Below are positions 24,776 to 31,676 of a stretch of DNA of 40,436 bases, piece by piece. The stretch lies in the NCBI GenBank assembly GCA_017613015.1, contig JAGAEQ010000020.1, positions 1 to 40,436 of the forward strand, in the 5' to 3' direction. A model generated the notes under the pieces. It was given only the letters and a program-made list of their open reading frames with translations, was not told the DNA's origin and did not search any database. Positions within the stretch are counted from its first letter, which is position 1; the number at the start of each line of letters is the position of its first letter. The translations under genes were made by a program, and so were the position numbers. This stretch comes from Bacteroidales bacterium (GTDB taxonomy: Bacteria; Bacteroidota; Bacteroidia; Bacteroidales; WCHB1-69).

Positions 24776-25789
24776 CTACCTGGCAGGTCTGTTGCCCAGA
24801 TAGTGCGTGTTGCGGTATCCGTAAGTGGTAGGTTTGGTGACTATGTTGAAGCAGTATTTGAGCATCAGCTCCGGGCTGCCGAAGCTGCGGCCGTGGGTGT
24901 AGCCCAGTTTGGAAGTGGTGATGTCATAGGCGACCCCCACCTGCAATCCGCGAATGGCGGAAGAGGAAGTCACAAAGGGCTGCGCCCCGAACATCAGCAC
25001 CAAAGCGTCCACCATGCGGTAGGACACGCCGCACCACAGCACTTTCTCGTATTCGGCAATCATGGTCAGGTCAATCTGCGTCTTCGCCACATCGCTCTTG
25101 ATCAGGAAGCTCGGTTTCATCGTCCAGTTCGGATTGATGGGCAATGGGAAGGAGTAGCCGCCCATGGCGTAAATGTGGCGGGTGGTGCTCTGGTGGGTGT
25201 TCACCCCTTCGTTCCCCTTCAGCTGGGTCATGCTGAGACCGGCATACCATTTGTCAGAATTGTCCTTGTAGAACAAGCCAAAGGAGAAATCGGTGAAGAA
25301 ATCGCTCACCACCGACTGGGGAATGTACGGGTCTCCGGTCTGGGTCGGACGAAGCTCGTCACCGTTCACGGAGAGGTTGGACATTTCCAAAGCGCCGCCA
25401 ATGTTCAGAAAACCGTTGCCGATATTCCATTTATAGGCGTATGCCAATTTGATGTCAATGTTGTTCTGGTGGCCTTCCTGGTCGCGGTAGAAGGACGCGC
25501 CGACACCGCCGTGGAGGAATTTTACCGGAGAGTGCAAATTGAACACTATTTCCTGGGGAGAGACCGCCGTTGTTTTGGTTTCCCCGTTCTCATCCACATA
25601 AGATTCTGAAAATCCAGCCCATTGCTGTCTGAACAGCGTAGTGGCACAAATCCCCGCACTTCCCGCCACAGCCGGGTTTATGCAGAAATCGCTGTACATG
25701 TACTGCGAAAATTGAGGATCCTGCTGCGCCTTGCAAGTATGGGCGGCCAGCACAACCATCAAAACGAGCCAGACCTTTTTATAATTCAT
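24776..25789 (-). CDS. porP: PorP/SprF-family type IX secretion outer-membrane protein
   Basis: Outer-membrane barrel of the type IX system and the first gene of its core operon. The 337-residue product has a signal peptide (MNYKKVWLVLMVVLAAHTCKAQ) and the family N-terminal pattern QDPQFSQYMYSDFCINPAVA, then a TTLFRQQWAGF segment. Later strands include FLHGGVGASFYRDQEGHQN, LAYAYKWNIGNGFLNIGGAL, and the terminal SPELMLKYCF. In P. gingivalis PorP attaches to the PorK-PorN ring. The gene order porP-K-L-M-N is the same as there. A -7 box lies upstream at 25912-25919. Confidence 0.95.
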   Translation of the reverse strand: MNYKKVWLVLMVVLAAHTCKAQQDPQFSQYMYSDFCINPAVAGSAGICATTLFRQQWAGFSESYVDENGETKTTAVSPQEIVFNLHSPVKFLHGGVGASFYRDQEGHQNNIDIKLAYAYKWNIGNGFLNIGGALEMSNLSVNGDELRPTQTGDPYIPQSVVSDFFTDFSFGLFYKDNSDKWYAGLSMTQLKGNEGVNTHQSTTRHIYAMGGYSFPLPINPNWTMKPSFLIKSDVAKTQIDLTMIAEYEKVLWCGVSYRMVDALVLMFGAQPFVTSSSAIRGLQVGVAYDITTSKLGYTHGRSFGSPELMLKYCFNIVTKPTTYGYRNTHYLGNRPAR

Positions 25790-26084
25790 AATATCTTATC
25801 ACCAAAGTTTTTACACGAAAAGCCCCTAGCGTTGAAGCTTTCCCTATTTATACGTTTATTTTCTCATAAAGTTCTTCTTTTCACGGAAGAAAAACAATTA
25901 TTTTTAGTGGGCAAAAGTATAAAATTATGGCGTATTTCCTTTCTTTTTTTCCGGAAAGTTTTTCCACCGGCCTATGTTGAAAAGCATTACTAATTCATTA
26001 ACATATTATTTATAAATAAATTATGTATTTTTTTAGAATTACTTTAAATTTTTTCGCCAAGCTTCACCCACGGGAGCGAAAGCC
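25790..26084. other. AT-rich control region before the type IX secretion operon
   Basis: This 295-base gap is the longest without a gene in the window. It is much richer in A and T than the flanking genes, especially at 25980-26050. It holds a -7 box for porP on the - strand and leaves an mRNA leader of about 120 bases. No clear terminator for nadE is visible; only a short imperfect pairing near 26060-26083 without a T run. No RNA gene was recognised. Confidence 0.6.
25912..25919 (-). promoter_or_regulatory. Bacteroidota-type -7 box of the por operon
   Basis: TACTTTTG on the - strand (25919-25912) matches TAnnTTTG fully. No clear -33 TTTG is seen; an A/T-rich stretch lies further upstream. 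It would give a leader of about 120 bases before the porP ATG. Confidence 0.55.
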
Positions 26085-26936
26085 CTATTGGAGCCCCAGC
26101 AGCACGCCCCTGCCGATGCAAACCGGATTGTTCCGCTTGTAGGACGAGGAAAGGTAACGCTGTATCAGCACGTTGGATTCCAAACTGCGGTTGCCGTTGA
26201 AATACTCCCAGAAGATGCGGTCCACCTCCGCGTAGGAAGGGACTCCCAACTGCTCCAAATCGGAGGAGGAAATGCCCAGCCCGTCCGTGGGAACCGCGTC
26301 AATGCAGGACTGCAAAGCCTCCCGCTCCTTTGGTGGCAAGCTGCGGCACAGGAAGCGGCAGGCGGCGTAGACCTCCGTTTTCCATAAATTAATAAAAGGT
26401 GCATAGTCGCCGACATCGCCGTGCAGCGTCCAGAAGCCCGTGAGGTATTCAGTGAAGTTGTCGGTGGAAATAACCATCCCCTTCCGCTGCTGGGCCAAAT
26501 CGTAGAGCGCCATCATGCGTGTCCGCGCCTTGGCGTTGCCCTTGCGCAACTTGGAAAGCATAGTGTCGTCCAGGGAAGGCATCAGCGACTGGAAATGCAT
26601 GTACAGCTCCGTGTAGTCCAGGTATTGGAAATCGTCGCAAAAAGCGGCGCCCACCGCCTGGGAACGGCGGATTTCATCCTCCTTGTTGGTCTCTATGGTG
26701 ATGGAACGCCCGCAGAGGGGAATGCCAAGCTCCTGGCACACAGGGTGCAGCAAGGCCACGGCGAAGGCACTGTCCACGCCGCCGGAAATACCGACCACCA
26801 AGGACTGGAGACGGGTGGCAACGACATAGTCACGCACTTCCCGCCGCATGATTCCAATGACAGGGGCAATTTCCCCGTCCTTCTCCAAAAAACGGAACTG
26901 GGACAAGTCTCTGTCCCGCAAAAACAATGCACTCAT
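26085..26936 (-). CDS. nadE: NAD+ synthase
   Basis: Last step of NAD synthesis, amidating the deamido form with ATP. The 283-residue product from 26936 has the ATP-pyrophosphatase loop SGGVDSAFAVALL at residues 51-63, and the later STDNFTEYLTGFWTLHGDVGD and PTDGLGISSSDLEQLGV segments typical of NadE. No glutaminase domain is present, so it probably uses free ammonia. The in-frame start at 27116 is rejected because it would overlap the upstream gene by about 175 bases and adds sequence unlike the family. It is 4 bases after the BT_3928-like gene and last in its operon. Confidence 0.92.
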   Translation of the reverse strand: MSALFLRDRDLSQFRFLEKDGEIAPVIGIMRREVRDYVVATRLQSLVVGISGGVDSAFAVALLHPVCQELGIPLCGRSITIETNKEDEIRRSQAVGAAFCDDFQYLDYTELYMHFQSLMPSLDDTMLSKLRKGNAKARTRMMALYDLAQQRKGMVISTDNFTEYLTGFWTLHGDVGDYAPFINLWKTEVYAACRFLCRSLPPKEREALQSCIDAVPTDGLGISSSDLEQLGVPSYAEVDRIFWEYFNGNRSLESNVLIQRYLSSSYKRNNPVCIGRGVLLGLQ

Positions 26937-26940
26937 GATT

Positions 26941-28290
26941 CTACTGTTCTTCTTCTGTGGGTGTTTCCCGCAATTGCAGCCGTTTCCCGTTCGGGAGCAC
27001 CGGCGGCTCTTTGCGCATATAATTCTCCAAATCAAGCTCATAACCTTCCTGCATGGAAAGGAACTTTTCCCAGCTGGGCACGTCCCGGAAGCTCCACTTG
27101 TCCAGCACATAGCCATCCTTCAGCAGAATCACCCCCGCATTGTTGCGCAGGGCGGTCTTCAAAGGTGTCGCGTCGGAATAATAAAAAGGATAGGTGACGC
27201 CGGTCTGGTTACGCAACAAGGCCACGTCGTCCGGGAAGGAAGCGGTGACCGCCACGAAAGGCACGCCATTCCGTTCGCAATCCGCCGCCAAGTGGTTGAT
27301 TTTTATTATTTTCTCCAAAGAGATTTTTTTCACATCCCGGAAAATGGCGATAAAATGGTAGCCTGCGGCCTCTATCACCTCCCATTTGACATCCTCCTTG
27401 GTTTCCGCATCCATCAGGGTGAAATCCGTAAGCCGCGCGTCCACACCGGGTTTGACCAGCTTTTCCTGGCGTCCTGCATAGGTGTAGTTCTCCTCCAGGT
27501 CCGCATTGGACAGGCTGTCCTCGGAAACGGCCGTCAGCTCGTCCATGGTGAGTTCGCGCAGGGAGCCGTCCGCATTGTTGCGGTACTGGAACACATAGTC
27601 CATCTGCGGGGCTTCGGAATAGGTCTCGGCCGCAATGAAATGGCCTTTTTTCCACGGACGGAAATCGTGCCAAGGCTCGTGACGGAGGCAGTGAATCTCC
27701 ATAAAGAGCATGAACCCGGCAGCCAAGACCAGCGGTCCCCAATTGGTGATGTATTGGAAGCTCTGGGTCTTAAAGCGTTTGCGCTGAGCGAAAACCACCA
27801 GCGTGGGCAGCATGAAAATGACATTCTTCCAGAAGGTCTGGGTGTTGGTCAGTTTGATGAAGTCGCCGAAACAGCCGCAGTCGCCCGGCACGGAAAGGCG
27901 GTACGAGGAACCCGTCCACCGGTTGATGCCGCGGACAATCGCAGGCCCATAGGCCAAATAGAAGGTAAGCAGCAGGAAAAACAGCATGAACAGCAGCAGC
28001 ACCCACGAGAAAAAGCGGGGCTGGATGTTCAGCAGCATGGCCACCCCTATCAGAAACTCCACCATCAGCATGCCGCAGGCGATGGGCATGGACAGCGGGA
28101 CCATGAACTGGGTTCCGAAAGAGAGGAAATACTCCTCGATTTTCAAGGCGAAACCGAAAGGGTCCACACCCTTGACATAGGCGGAAAAAACAAACAGCGC
28201 ACCGATGAACAGGCGGCAGAAGTGCCGGATATAATAGGAAGCGTTTTTCCGCTCCTTGGGCACATAACGGGAATAGGCTCTACTACTCAT
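26941..28290 (-). CDS. BT_3928-like membrane protein: DoxX/MauE-type plus thioredoxin-like domain
   Basis: Uncharacterised 449-residue inner-membrane protein. The N-terminal half has about five helices: RLFIGALFVFSAYVKGVDPF near residue 26, an IACGMLMVEFLIGVAMLL helix, SWVLLLFMLFFLLLTFYLAY, and a helix near residue 170 and 210. Between helices sits VPGDCGCFGDFI, the Cys-X-Cys motif seen in MauE/DoxX-type proteins. The C-terminal half (about 300-430) looks like a thioredoxin fold (VIEAAGYHFIAIFRDVKKIS, GVPFVAVTASFPDDVALL, NAGVILLKDGYVLDKW), without a CxxC active site. It overlaps the DUF1599 gene by 8 bases and precedes nadE by 4. A role in periplasmic redox or quinone-linked electron transfer is a guess. 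Confidence 0.87.
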   Translation of the reverse strand: MSSRAYSRYVPKERKNASYYIRHFCRLFIGALFVFSAYVKGVDPFGFALKIEEYFLSFGTQFMVPLSMPIACGMLMVEFLIGVAMLLNIQPRFFSWVLLLFMLFFLLLTFYLAYGPAIVRGINRWTGSSYRLSVPGDCGCFGDFIKLTNTQTFWKNVIFMLPTLVVFAQRKRFKTQSFQYITNWGPLVLAAGFMLFMEIHCLRHEPWHDFRPWKKGHFIAAETYSEAPQMDYVFQYRNNADGSLRELTMDELTAVSEDSLSNADLEENYTYAGRQEKLVKPGVDARLTDFTLMDAETKEDVKWEVIEAAGYHFIAIFRDVKKISLEKIIKINHLAADCERNGVPFVAVTASFPDDVALLRNQTGVTYPFYYSDATPLKTALRNNAGVILLKDGYVLDKWSFRDVPSWEKFLSMQEGYELDLENYMRKEPPVLPNGKRLQLRETPTEEEQ

Positions 28291-28837
28291 GCTGACTCTG
28301 GGTTAATTTGATTAAGGCGAAGACCGCATAATTGAAAATATCGTAATAATTGGCGTCCAGACCCTCCGAAACGGAAGTGCTGCCGTGGTGGTTTTCTATC
28401 TGCTTGACCCGCATCAGCTTCATCAGAATGATGTCCACAAAGGAGGAGACCCGCATGTTGCGCCAGGCCTCGTCGTAGTCGTGATTCTTGTTTTTCAGCA
28501 GGTCTTTGGCGTTCCCCACATATTTTTCATACAATGCGCGGACCGCATCCGGGGTCAGGGTGTCGCTTTCCAGGGGGGAGCTGCCCACCGCGAGCTGTAT
28601 CTGCGCCATGACGGCGTAATTGACAATGCCGATGTACTCGGTGACGATGTCGTCCGCCACCTGCCGCGTCCCTTTTTCCTCAATGCTCCGGATGCGCTGG
28701 GCTTTGATGTAAATCTGGTCAGTGATGGAAGTCGGACGCAACACGCGCCAAGACAGGCCGTAATCGTCCATTTTCTTTAAAAACAAATCCCTGCATACGG
28801 ATACCGCTGCGTCAAATTCATCAAGTGTGTTCTGCAT
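28283..28837 (-). CDS. DUF1599 protein (MazG-like nucleotide pyrophosphohydrolase family?)
   Basis: 184-residue cytoplasmic protein with two similar halves: FLKKMDDYGLSWRVLRPTSI with ITDQIYIKAQRIRSIEEKG in the first, and LLKNKNHDYDEAWRNMRVSS with FVDIILMKLMRVKQIENHHG in the second. Each half has a Lys-x-x-Asp-Tyr turn, then an Asp and Glu pattern and a YDIFNYAVFALIKL-like helix; the duplicated all-alpha form is typical of DUF1599. A relation to MazG-like pyrophosphohydrolases is suspected for this family. I use the ATG at 28837; the only earlier start is a TTG at 28861 that lies inside the -7 box. It heads the operon with the BT_3928-like gene and nadE. Confidence 0.88.
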   Translation of the reverse strand: MQNTLDEFDAAVSVCRDLFLKKMDDYGLSWRVLRPTSITDQIYIKAQRIRSIEEKGTRQVADDIVTEYIGIVNYAVMAQIQLAVGSSPLESDTLTPDAVRALYEKYVGNAKDLLKNKNHDYDEAWRNMRVSSFVDIILMKLMRVKQIENHHGSTSVSEGLDANYYDIFNYAVFALIKLTQSQHE

Positions 28838-28858
28838 AGCCTTTTTGTGTTGGATTTG

Positions 28859-28866
28859 CAAAAGTA
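28859..28866 (-). promoter_or_regulatory. Bacteroidota-type -7 box of the DUF1599-nadE operon
   Basis: TACTTTTG on the - strand (28866-28859) matches TAnnTTTG fully and lies 21 bases before the ATG at 28837. Its position rules out the TTG start at 28861. Confidence 0.6.
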
Positions 28867-28915
28867 ATCAAAAAAAACATATCCCCGAGGATTAAATTCT
28901 GTCCGCCGCTGCACA

Positions 28916-28923
28916 ATATTTGC
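28916..28923 (+). promoter_or_regulatory. Possible promoter of the DUF4294-thioredoxin-rseC group
   Basis: AATATTTG at 28916-28923 matches TAnnTTTG at all fixed positions but the first. It lies 36 bases before the ATG at 28960 and is back to back with the promoter of the - strand operon. Confidence 0.35.
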
Positions 28924-28959
28924 AAAGTGACTGGCGTTAGTAACCAAAATGCACGCGCC

Positions 28960-29559
28960 ATGAAGAAGACGACGCTATGTTCCAGTCTGTTCCTGCTGCT
29001 TCTTTTTCCGCAGCCCTTCCGCCTGCAAGCGCAAAACCAGCCCATGGTGTGCCGCGCCGTGGTGGAGGGAAAGGACACCCTCCCCATTTTCGAGCTGAAA
29101 GGCTTTAATGTAATGGGGTTCAAGGGACAGCTTTCCGCCCGGGAGCTGCGTAAGCGCACCAAATTAGTGAACAATGTGATCAAGGTGTACCCCTACGCCC
29201 GGATGGCCGCCGAAAAGCTGAAGGAATACGACAACATGCTGGCCGCCCTGCCAAACGACGCCAAGCGGACAAAAGCCATGAAACAGGCGGAAAAGGCCTT
29301 CATCAAGGAATACACGCCGGTGGTGGAAAGCCTGACATTTTCCCAAGGACTTGTGCTGCTGAAACTTGTAGACAGAGAAACCGGAAAGACCACCTACCGC
29401 ATCGTGGACGAGCTGCGCGGAAAAGTGACCGCCTTTTTCTACCAGTCCATCGCCCGGCTGTGGCACTACAACCTCAAGGACAGGTACGACCCCCACGGGA
29501 AGGACAAGGAGATAGAACAAATTGTGCGCCAAATCGAAACCGGAAAAATCGCCATTTAA
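28960..29559 (+). CDS. DUF4294 secreted protein
   Basis: Uncharacterised family found mainly in Bacteroidota. The start at 28960 begins a signal peptide (MKKTTLCSSLFLLLLFPQPF then RLQAQ); the in-frame start at 28927 lies too near the promoter. The 199-residue product shows the family pattern: TLPIFELKGFNVMG near residue 42, KRTKLVNNVIKVYPYARMAA, a helical KLKEYDNMLAAL stretch, a KAFIKEYTPVVESLTFSQG segment, KLVDRETGKTTYRIVDELRG, and a helix with FFYQSIARLWHYNLKDRYDP. It has no lipobox and is predicted periplasmic. The next gene is 32 bases downstream. Confidence 0.87.
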   Translation: MKKTTLCSSLFLLLLFPQPFRLQAQNQPMVCRAVVEGKDTLPIFELKGFNVMGFKGQLSARELRKRTKLVNNVIKVYPYARMAAEKLKEYDNMLAALPNDAKRTKAMKQAEKAFIKEYTPVVESLTFSQGLVLLKLVDRETGKTTYRIVDELRGKVTAFFYQSIARLWHYNLKDRYDPHGKDKEIEQIVRQIETGKIAI

Positions 29560-29591
29560 CCAAGTAAAATTTCACCAATACATTATTTTTT

Positions 29592-30071
29592 ATGAAACAC
29601 CTTCTGCCCATTTTCATCTGCTGGGCCTGCATGACAGGCGTGCTGTTCACCGCATGCGCCCCCAAACAAGCGTCCGAAGAGACGGAACAAACGGAAACCC
29701 TTGTGACGGAGGAGAATTCAGATCCCGTGCAATCCCTGAACACCGAAGCCTTCATCCGCAAAGTGCATGACTTCCGCCAAAACGACACTTGGAACTACAA
29801 AGGGGAAAGGCCCTGCGTCATTGATTTCTACGCCGACTGGTGCCCGCCCTGCAAAATGATGGCCCCCGTCATGGAAAAACTGGCGAACCAATACAAAGGG
29901 GAAATCGACTTCTACCGGGTGAATGTGGAGGAATGCGAGGAAGTAGCGTCCCACTTTGAAATACAGTCCATTCCTTTCTTCCTGCTCTGTCCCATGAAGG
30001 GCGAACCTTCCGAAGCCATCGGAAGCATGTCGGAGGAATCGTTCAAGGCCCTCATCGAGACCCTGCGCTAA
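29592..30071 (+). CDS. Thioredoxin-like lipoprotein
   Basis: Membrane-anchored thiol-disulfide protein, predicted to act in the periplasm. The lipobox LFTAC has the lipid-accepting Cys22. After a Glu/Thr-rich linker comes a thioredoxin domain with active-site Cys84 and Cys87 (FYADWCPPCKMMAPVMEKL) and the cis-Pro segment QSIPFFLLCP. The WCPPC motif leaves open whether it mainly reduces or oxidises. Its stop overlaps the start of the rseC-like gene (TAATG at 30069-30073), so the two are probably translationally coupled. The partner protein is unknown. Confidence 0.92.
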   Translation: MKHLLPIFICWACMTGVLFTACAPKQASEETEQTETLVTEENSDPVQSLNTEAFIRKVHDFRQNDTWNYKGERPCVIDFYADWCPPCKMMAPVMEKLANQYKGEIDFYRVNVEECEEVASHFEIQSIPFFLLCPMKGEPSEAIGSMSEESFKALIETLR

Positions 30072-30499
30072 TGGAAACCGGTGACATACTGCACTACGGC
30101 ACGGTAGTGGGACAAAACGGGAACAAGCTGAAGGTGCGCATCCAGGTGGAAGGCGCCTGCGAACACTGCCGCGTCAAAGGCGGCTGCGCGGCCGCCGGCA
30201 ACAAGGACAGGCTGCTGGAGGTGCCGCTGCCGGACAGCGGTCCTTCGTTTGAGACCGGGGAGACCGTGCGCATACGCATGCACCCGCATTCCGGCATGAA
30301 AGCGGTGCTGTACGCCTACGTGCTGCCGGTGCTGCTGCTGATGGGCGTGGTCATCAGCCTGTACGCCTGTGCGGCGGCGGAAGAGGCCGTCGCTTTGGCC
30401 GCTTTGGGTGTCCTGACGCTGTACTACGCGGGATTGTACCTCTTCCGCCGCCGCATCGACCGGAAATTCTCCCTCAGCGTGGAGAAATCCGGACAATAA
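30071..30499 (+). CDS. RseC/MucC-like (SoxR-reducing system) membrane protein
   Basis: 142-residue inner-membrane protein. The N-terminus has the RseC pattern with clustered Cys (VEGACEHCRVKGGCAAAGNK at about residues 27-46) and a small beta domain, followed by two membrane helices at about 77-98 and 103-122 and a basic tail. RseC-type proteins are linked to reduction of SoxR or to the Rnf complex, whose genes usually follow it in Bacteroidota; here they do not, and the gene is instead coupled to the thioredoxin lipoprotein. The link is inference. Confidence 0.87.
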   Translation: METGDILHYGTVVGQNGNKLKVRIQVEGACEHCRVKGGCAAAGNKDRLLEVPLPDSGPSFETGETVRIRMHPHSGMKAVLYAYVLPVLLLMGVVISLYACAAAEEAVALAALGVLTLYYAGLYLFRRRIDRKFSLSVEKSGQ

Positions 30500-30549
30500 A
30501 AACCTTTTCCGAAAGGACAAAATCTTTCAAAAAAAATTCCGGATTTTTC

Positions 30550-30557
30550 AATCTTTG
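30550..30557 (+). promoter_or_regulatory. Possible -7 box of the efflux operon
   Basis: AATCTTTG at 30550-30557 matches TAnnTTTG except in the first base. It lies just upstream of a long imperfect inverted repeat and about 80 bases before the membrane-fusion gene. Confidence 0.35.
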
Positions 30558-30568
30558 GAATGCTATTT

Positions 30569-30620
30569 GTTATGTTGTTCCGCCCGTTGAAACACACATT
30601 GGAACAAAAAAAAACATAAC
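30569..30620. repeat. Interrupted inverted repeat before the efflux operon
   Basis: The left arm GTTATGTT-GTTCC (30569-30581) is matched by the right arm GGAAC (30601-30605), a run of A, and AACATAAC (30613-30620). Thirteen bases pair, with seven extra A in the right arm and a 19-base loop. It sits between the possible -7 box and the start codon at 30636, so it may be an operator or fold in the mRNA leader. No regulator gene is adjacent. Confidence 0.6.
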
Positions 30621-30635
30621 GTATAGTATAAAACT

Positions 30636-31661
30636 ATGTATAAAAAGCACATTGTCTGCGTATTGACAGCTTGCCTTTTCCTGTCAAGCGCATGTAAAGA
30701 GATCAGAAAAAGCGGAAAAGCCGTGAGCGTTCCCGTCAAAGTGTGGGAAGTGACAGCGGACACGGCCGGAGACATCCGCAGCTATGTGGGAATGGTGGAA
30801 GCCGACAAATCGGTCGCGCTCAGTTTCGAGTCTGGTGGCTGCATACAGCGCATCTGCGTCCGGGATGGCCAGAAAGTGCGCAAAGGGGAGCTGCTTGCCG
30901 AACTGGACAACCGCAACGCCCTCAACGCCTATAACGCCGCGAAAGTCACGCTTGAACAGGCGGAAGACGGTTTCCGCCGCGCTGAAAGCATTTACAAAAA
31001 AGGAAGCCTGCCGGAAGTCAAATGGGTGGAAATCCAAACCCAGCTGAACCAGGCCCGTTCCGTTGCGGACATCTGCAAAAAGAACCTGGAGAACTGCAAA
31101 CTGTATGCGCCCCAGAACGGCACCATCGGGAACCGGAGCGTAGAGGCTGGCATGAATGTCATGCCTTTCCAGCCAGTGATGCAACTGCTTGATTTGAGTA
31201 CTATTACTGTAAAAGTGAGCATTCCGGAAAATGAAATCGCTGCCATTTCGGCCGGACAGCAGGCCGACATCCGCATCAACGCCTTGGACACGGTGTTTGA
31301 AGGAAGCGTCAGTGAAATCGGAGTGGTCGCCGATCCTTTGTCCCACGCCTACCCCGTCTGCCTGCGCATACGGAAACCGGACAGCCGGCTTCTCCCCGGC
31401 ATGGTGGGCCGCGTCAGCATCCGCCTTTCCAGCGGGAACACCCGTTCGTTGGAGGTTCCCATGCAAGCCGTGCAAATCAGCAATGACGGACGCCCGTTCG
31501 TATGGACGTATGCGGACGGCAAAGCCCGGAAAGTGTTTGTGGAAACCGGCGGATTCACCGAAACTGGCATGCGCATCACCGGCGGCCTGCAACAAGGCGA
31601 CTTGGTAATCACCGAAGGAAGCCAGAAAATCTGCGAGAACACCCTGCTGCAAATCCTTTAA
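30636..31661 (+). CDS. RND efflux membrane-fusion lipoprotein
   Basis: Periplasmic adaptor of a tripartite RND efflux pump (HlyD/AcrA family). The lipobox is LSSAC with Cys20. The 341-residue product has a half-lipoyl region (SYVGMVEADKSVALSFESGG, then IQRICVRDGQKVRKGELLAE), an alpha-helical hairpin at about 88-155, the second half-lipoyl (NCKLYAPQNGTIGNRSVEAG), a beta-barrel and a membrane-proximal domain ending with TGGLQQGDLVITEGSQKI. Length is typical of the short Bacteroidota adaptors. It lies 15 bases before the pump gene, with which it should form one operon. The substrate cannot be read from the sequence. Confidence 0.94.
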   Translation: MYKKHIVCVLTACLFLSSACKEIRKSGKAVSVPVKVWEVTADTAGDIRSYVGMVEADKSVALSFESGGCIQRICVRDGQKVRKGELLAELDNRNALNAYNAAKVTLEQAEDGFRRAESIYKKGSLPEVKWVEIQTQLNQARSVADICKKNLENCKLYAPQNGTIGNRSVEAGMNVMPFQPVMQLLDLSTITVKVSIPENEIAAISAGQQADIRINALDTVFEGSVSEIGVVADPLSHAYPVCLRIRKPDSRLLPGMVGRVSIRLSSGNTRSLEVPMQAVQISNDGRPFVWTYADGKARKVFVETGGFTETGMRITGGLQQGDLVITEGSQKICENTLLQIL

Positions 31662-31676
31662 AAGAAAGAAGGCGCC

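Noticed and set aside
25622..25993. 123-codon + strand open frame reaching into the gap before the por operon
   Set aside because: Half of it is antisense to porP, it has no ribosome site or recognisable motif, and its end is AT-rich intergenic sequence.
26937..27116. 60-residue N-terminal extension of NadE
   Set aside because: It would overlap the BT_3928-like gene by about 175 bases and reads as random Cys/Arg/Ser-rich sequence; the family N-terminus fits the ATG at 26936.
30500..30550. Short hairpins after the rseC-like gene as a terminator
   Set aside because: CCTTT/AAAGG is followed by ACAAAAT and not by T, and AAAAAT/ATTTTT has only A-T pairs. Transcript end remains unknown here.
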